From an uncultured Ruminococcus sp. (GTDB taxonomy: Bacteria > Bacillota > Clostridia > Oscillospirales > Acutalibacteraceae): a stretch of 32,451 bases of DNA. This document shows positions 31,203 to 32,451 of the stretch, in pieces (position 1 is the stretch's first letter; each line of letters starts with the position of its first letter). The stretch is taken from NCBI GenBank assembly GCA_902778175.1, contig CACYWT010000015.1:1-32451 (forward strand), read 5' to 3'. A program made the translations under genes and the position numbers. The notes below the pieces were generated by a model that did no database searches, was not told the origin of the DNA, and saw only the letters and a list, made by a program, of their open reading frames with translations.

Positions 31203-32171
31203 TCAAGACTTTTGGAGAGTATCTGGTTTTTTGGTTTCATTTTTCCATCTTCTGTATATTCCCGATAATAACGCACCCGAAATGTTGTGCCAAACAGAAA
31301 AAATTGCGCCGGGTACTGTTGCCATAGCAAGATCGGGAAAAGCTGTTCCTGCAAGACTTGTTGCAAGGCCGGAGTTTTGCATTCCGATCTCAATAGAAAG
31401 TGCCTTTACTTTTGCGTTAGGCAGTCTCAGTAGCTTGCCAAGTCCGAAACCGCAAGCATAGCCAAGCAAATTGTGAAGAATCACAACGCATAGAACCAAC
31501 GCACCGCTTGTGTAGATTTTTTCAGCATTGTGTGAAACAACAGCAGCTACAATCAGACAAATAGCAGCCGTGGACACCATCGGAAGTACATCGACTGCCT
31601 TTTCCGTTATTTTTCCGAGAAAATGATTGATAATGAAACCAAGTGCTATAGGAATAATTATCACCTGAATTATGCTCCAGAACATCGCCCAGACGTCAAC
31701 GCTTACGGTCGTTTGCAGCAGCAGATATGTTATTGCCGGCGTAAGGAGTGGCGCAAGCAGGGTATTGACGCTCGTCATTCCTACGGAAAGCGGAACATCG
31801 CCCTTTGACAGATATGTGATTACATTGCTCGCTGTGCCGCCCGGACAGGTTCCAACAAGCACAACTCCTGCGGTCAGCGCAGCATCAAGTCCAAACAGTC
31901 TGCTCAAGCCGAAAGCAAGTGCAGGCATAATGATAAACTGCGCTGCACATCCGATCAGAATATCCTTCGGTCTTTTAAAAACCAGAGCAAAATCCTTCGG
32001 TTTCATAGTCAGTCCCATACCGAACATCACAATTATAAGAAGATAATTCACCCAGGTGGTTTGTATCCATAGAGATGATTGAGGTACAAACAGTGCAAGT
32101 GCCGCTACTGCCAGAACGATCAACGCCATAAATTTTCCTATTATTTCGCTTAGTTTTTTTACTGCTTTCAT
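31203..32171 (-). CDS. Bile acid:sodium symporter family (BASS) transporter
   Basis: 322 residues with about nine or ten hydrophobic segments. Family signatures: IVMFGMGLTMKPKDF in the first part, GVVLVGTCPGGTASNVITYL and GDVPLSVGMTSVNTLLAPLL (the unwound-helix crossing region), and IEIGMQNSGLATSLAG with TVPGAIFSVWHNISG near the end. Bacterial members use sodium to import organic acids such as pantoate, pyruvate or steroid acids; the substrate here cannot be told. The ribosome site (GGTGA) is weak. A promoter at 32300-32328 gives a leader of about 120 nt with a 9-bp hairpin. It stands alone between repeat copies. Confidence 0.93.
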   Translation of the reverse strand: MKAVKKLSEIIGKFMALIVLAVAALALFVPQSSLWIQTTWVNYLLIIVMFGMGLTMKPKDFALVFKRPKDILIGCAAQFIIMPALAFGLSRLFGLDAALTAGVVLVGTCPGGTASNVITYLSKGDVPLSVGMTSVNTLLAPLLTPAITYLLLQTTVSVDVWAMFWSIIQVIIIPIALGFIINHFLGKITEKAVDVLPMVSTAAICLIVAAVVSHNAEKIYTSGALVLCVVILHNLLGYACGFGLGKLLRLPNAKVKALSIEIGMQNSGLATSLAGTAFPDLAMATVPGAIFSVWHNISGALLSGIYRRWKNETKKPDTLQKS

Positions 32172-32299
32172 AAGTCACCATCATTTCAAAAAATTATTAA
32201 TGATCGCATTTTGCTGTTTATTTCAACTGCATATTGATCAGAAACCGGTTTTTTCGGATGTCAATGACCTCCGGAACAGAAGTCATTTTATCCTATAGT

Positions 32300-32328
32300 A
32301 TTGTACCATATGTTTTTTAAAATGTCAT
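32300..32328 (-). promoter_or_regulatory. Promoter and leader of the BASS transporter gene
   Basis: Minus strand ATGACA (32323-32328), 17-base spacer, TACAAT (32300-32305). The roughly 120-nt leader contains AATGACTTC/GAGGTCATT, a 9-bp stem with one wobble (about 32261-32285), and an ACCGGTTT element; no known riboswitch is recognised. Confidence 0.55.
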
Positions 32329-32353
32329 AATACAATATTCCTGATCTTAAATT

Positions 32354-32451
32354 AAAGGCAACACCGCACAAAGACCGCCTTACGGCTTAGCACCACATCT
32401 GCTTGCTCTTTTTCCGTCATTCTGCACAAAACTCGCTTGATAACCGTCAGG
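32354..32451 (+). repeat. Interspersed palindromic repeat, copy cut by the window end
   Basis: Starts TTAAAGGCAACACCGCACAA (end motif 32357-32374), then CGGCTTAGCACCACATCTG (32383-32401) and a 46-bp block (32406-32451) identical to the reverse complement of 30376-30421. The window ends at the centre of the inner palindrome. Confidence 0.8.

Overview
The window looks like chromosomal DNA from a strictly anaerobic, low-to-moderate GC Firmicute of the Ruminococcus/Oscillospiraceae type. This is inferred from gene content: a PerR-like regulator next to a reverse rubrerythrin, MetA of the acetyl-transfer type, a MscL with a C-terminal zinc ribbon, BspA-like LRR and DNRLRE surface proteins, and a membrane protein carrying a starch-binding CBM26-like module. 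Strong GGAGG/GAGGTG ribosome binding sites and TTGACA-17-TATAAT promoters occur throughout. I saw no tRNA, rRNA, CRISPR array or intact transposase.

Layout. 0.2-4.0 kb: two minus-strand single genes, a zinc-ribbon/coiled-coil/60-bp-repeat/TM/CBM26 protein and a membrane HD-GYP phosphodiesterase. 4.1-5.8 kb: a cell-wall pair (polysaccharide deacetylase, amidase-SH3b). 5.8-7.0 kb: perR and reverse rubrerythrin with a PerR-box-like operator. 7.05-9.84 kb: a minus-strand run of four related two-TM proteins ending in a coupled C_GCAxxG-type gene. 9.9-11.4 kb: a small acidic ORF and metA. 11.4-15.9 kb: a tightly packed operon of AraC regulator, LRR membrane protein, OGG1-type glycosylase and an S66-family protein lacking its nucleophile. 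16.1-20.7 kb (plus strand): an unknown membrane protein, glycyl-tRNA synthetase, branched-chain aminotransferase and mscL. 20.76-23.8 kb (minus): a small Cys protein, an operon of PAP2-like protein, XRE regulator and methyltransferase, and a GNAT. 23.9-25.3 kb: glycerate kinase and a possible small RNA. 25.3-30.0 kb (minus): a surface-protein/lipoprotein module present twice, with the second large gene reduced to its last ~125 codons. 30.0-31.2 kb: no intact gene, but a palindromic interspersed repeat and a frameshifted InlB-type repeat fragment. 31.2-32.2 kb: a BASS-family transporter. The window ends inside another copy of the repeat.

Most worth following: (1) the zinc-ribbon to CBM26 protein, whose topology would suit a starch sensor or tether; (2) the duplicated and decayed surface module with an NCY...HFY...WSHK core domain; (3) the interspersed palindromic repeat, whose continuation past the window end can be predicted; (4) the four-paralogue two-TM cluster; (5) three enzyme homologues (S66, PAP2, Amidase_3) with substitutions at canonical catalytic or metal positions.
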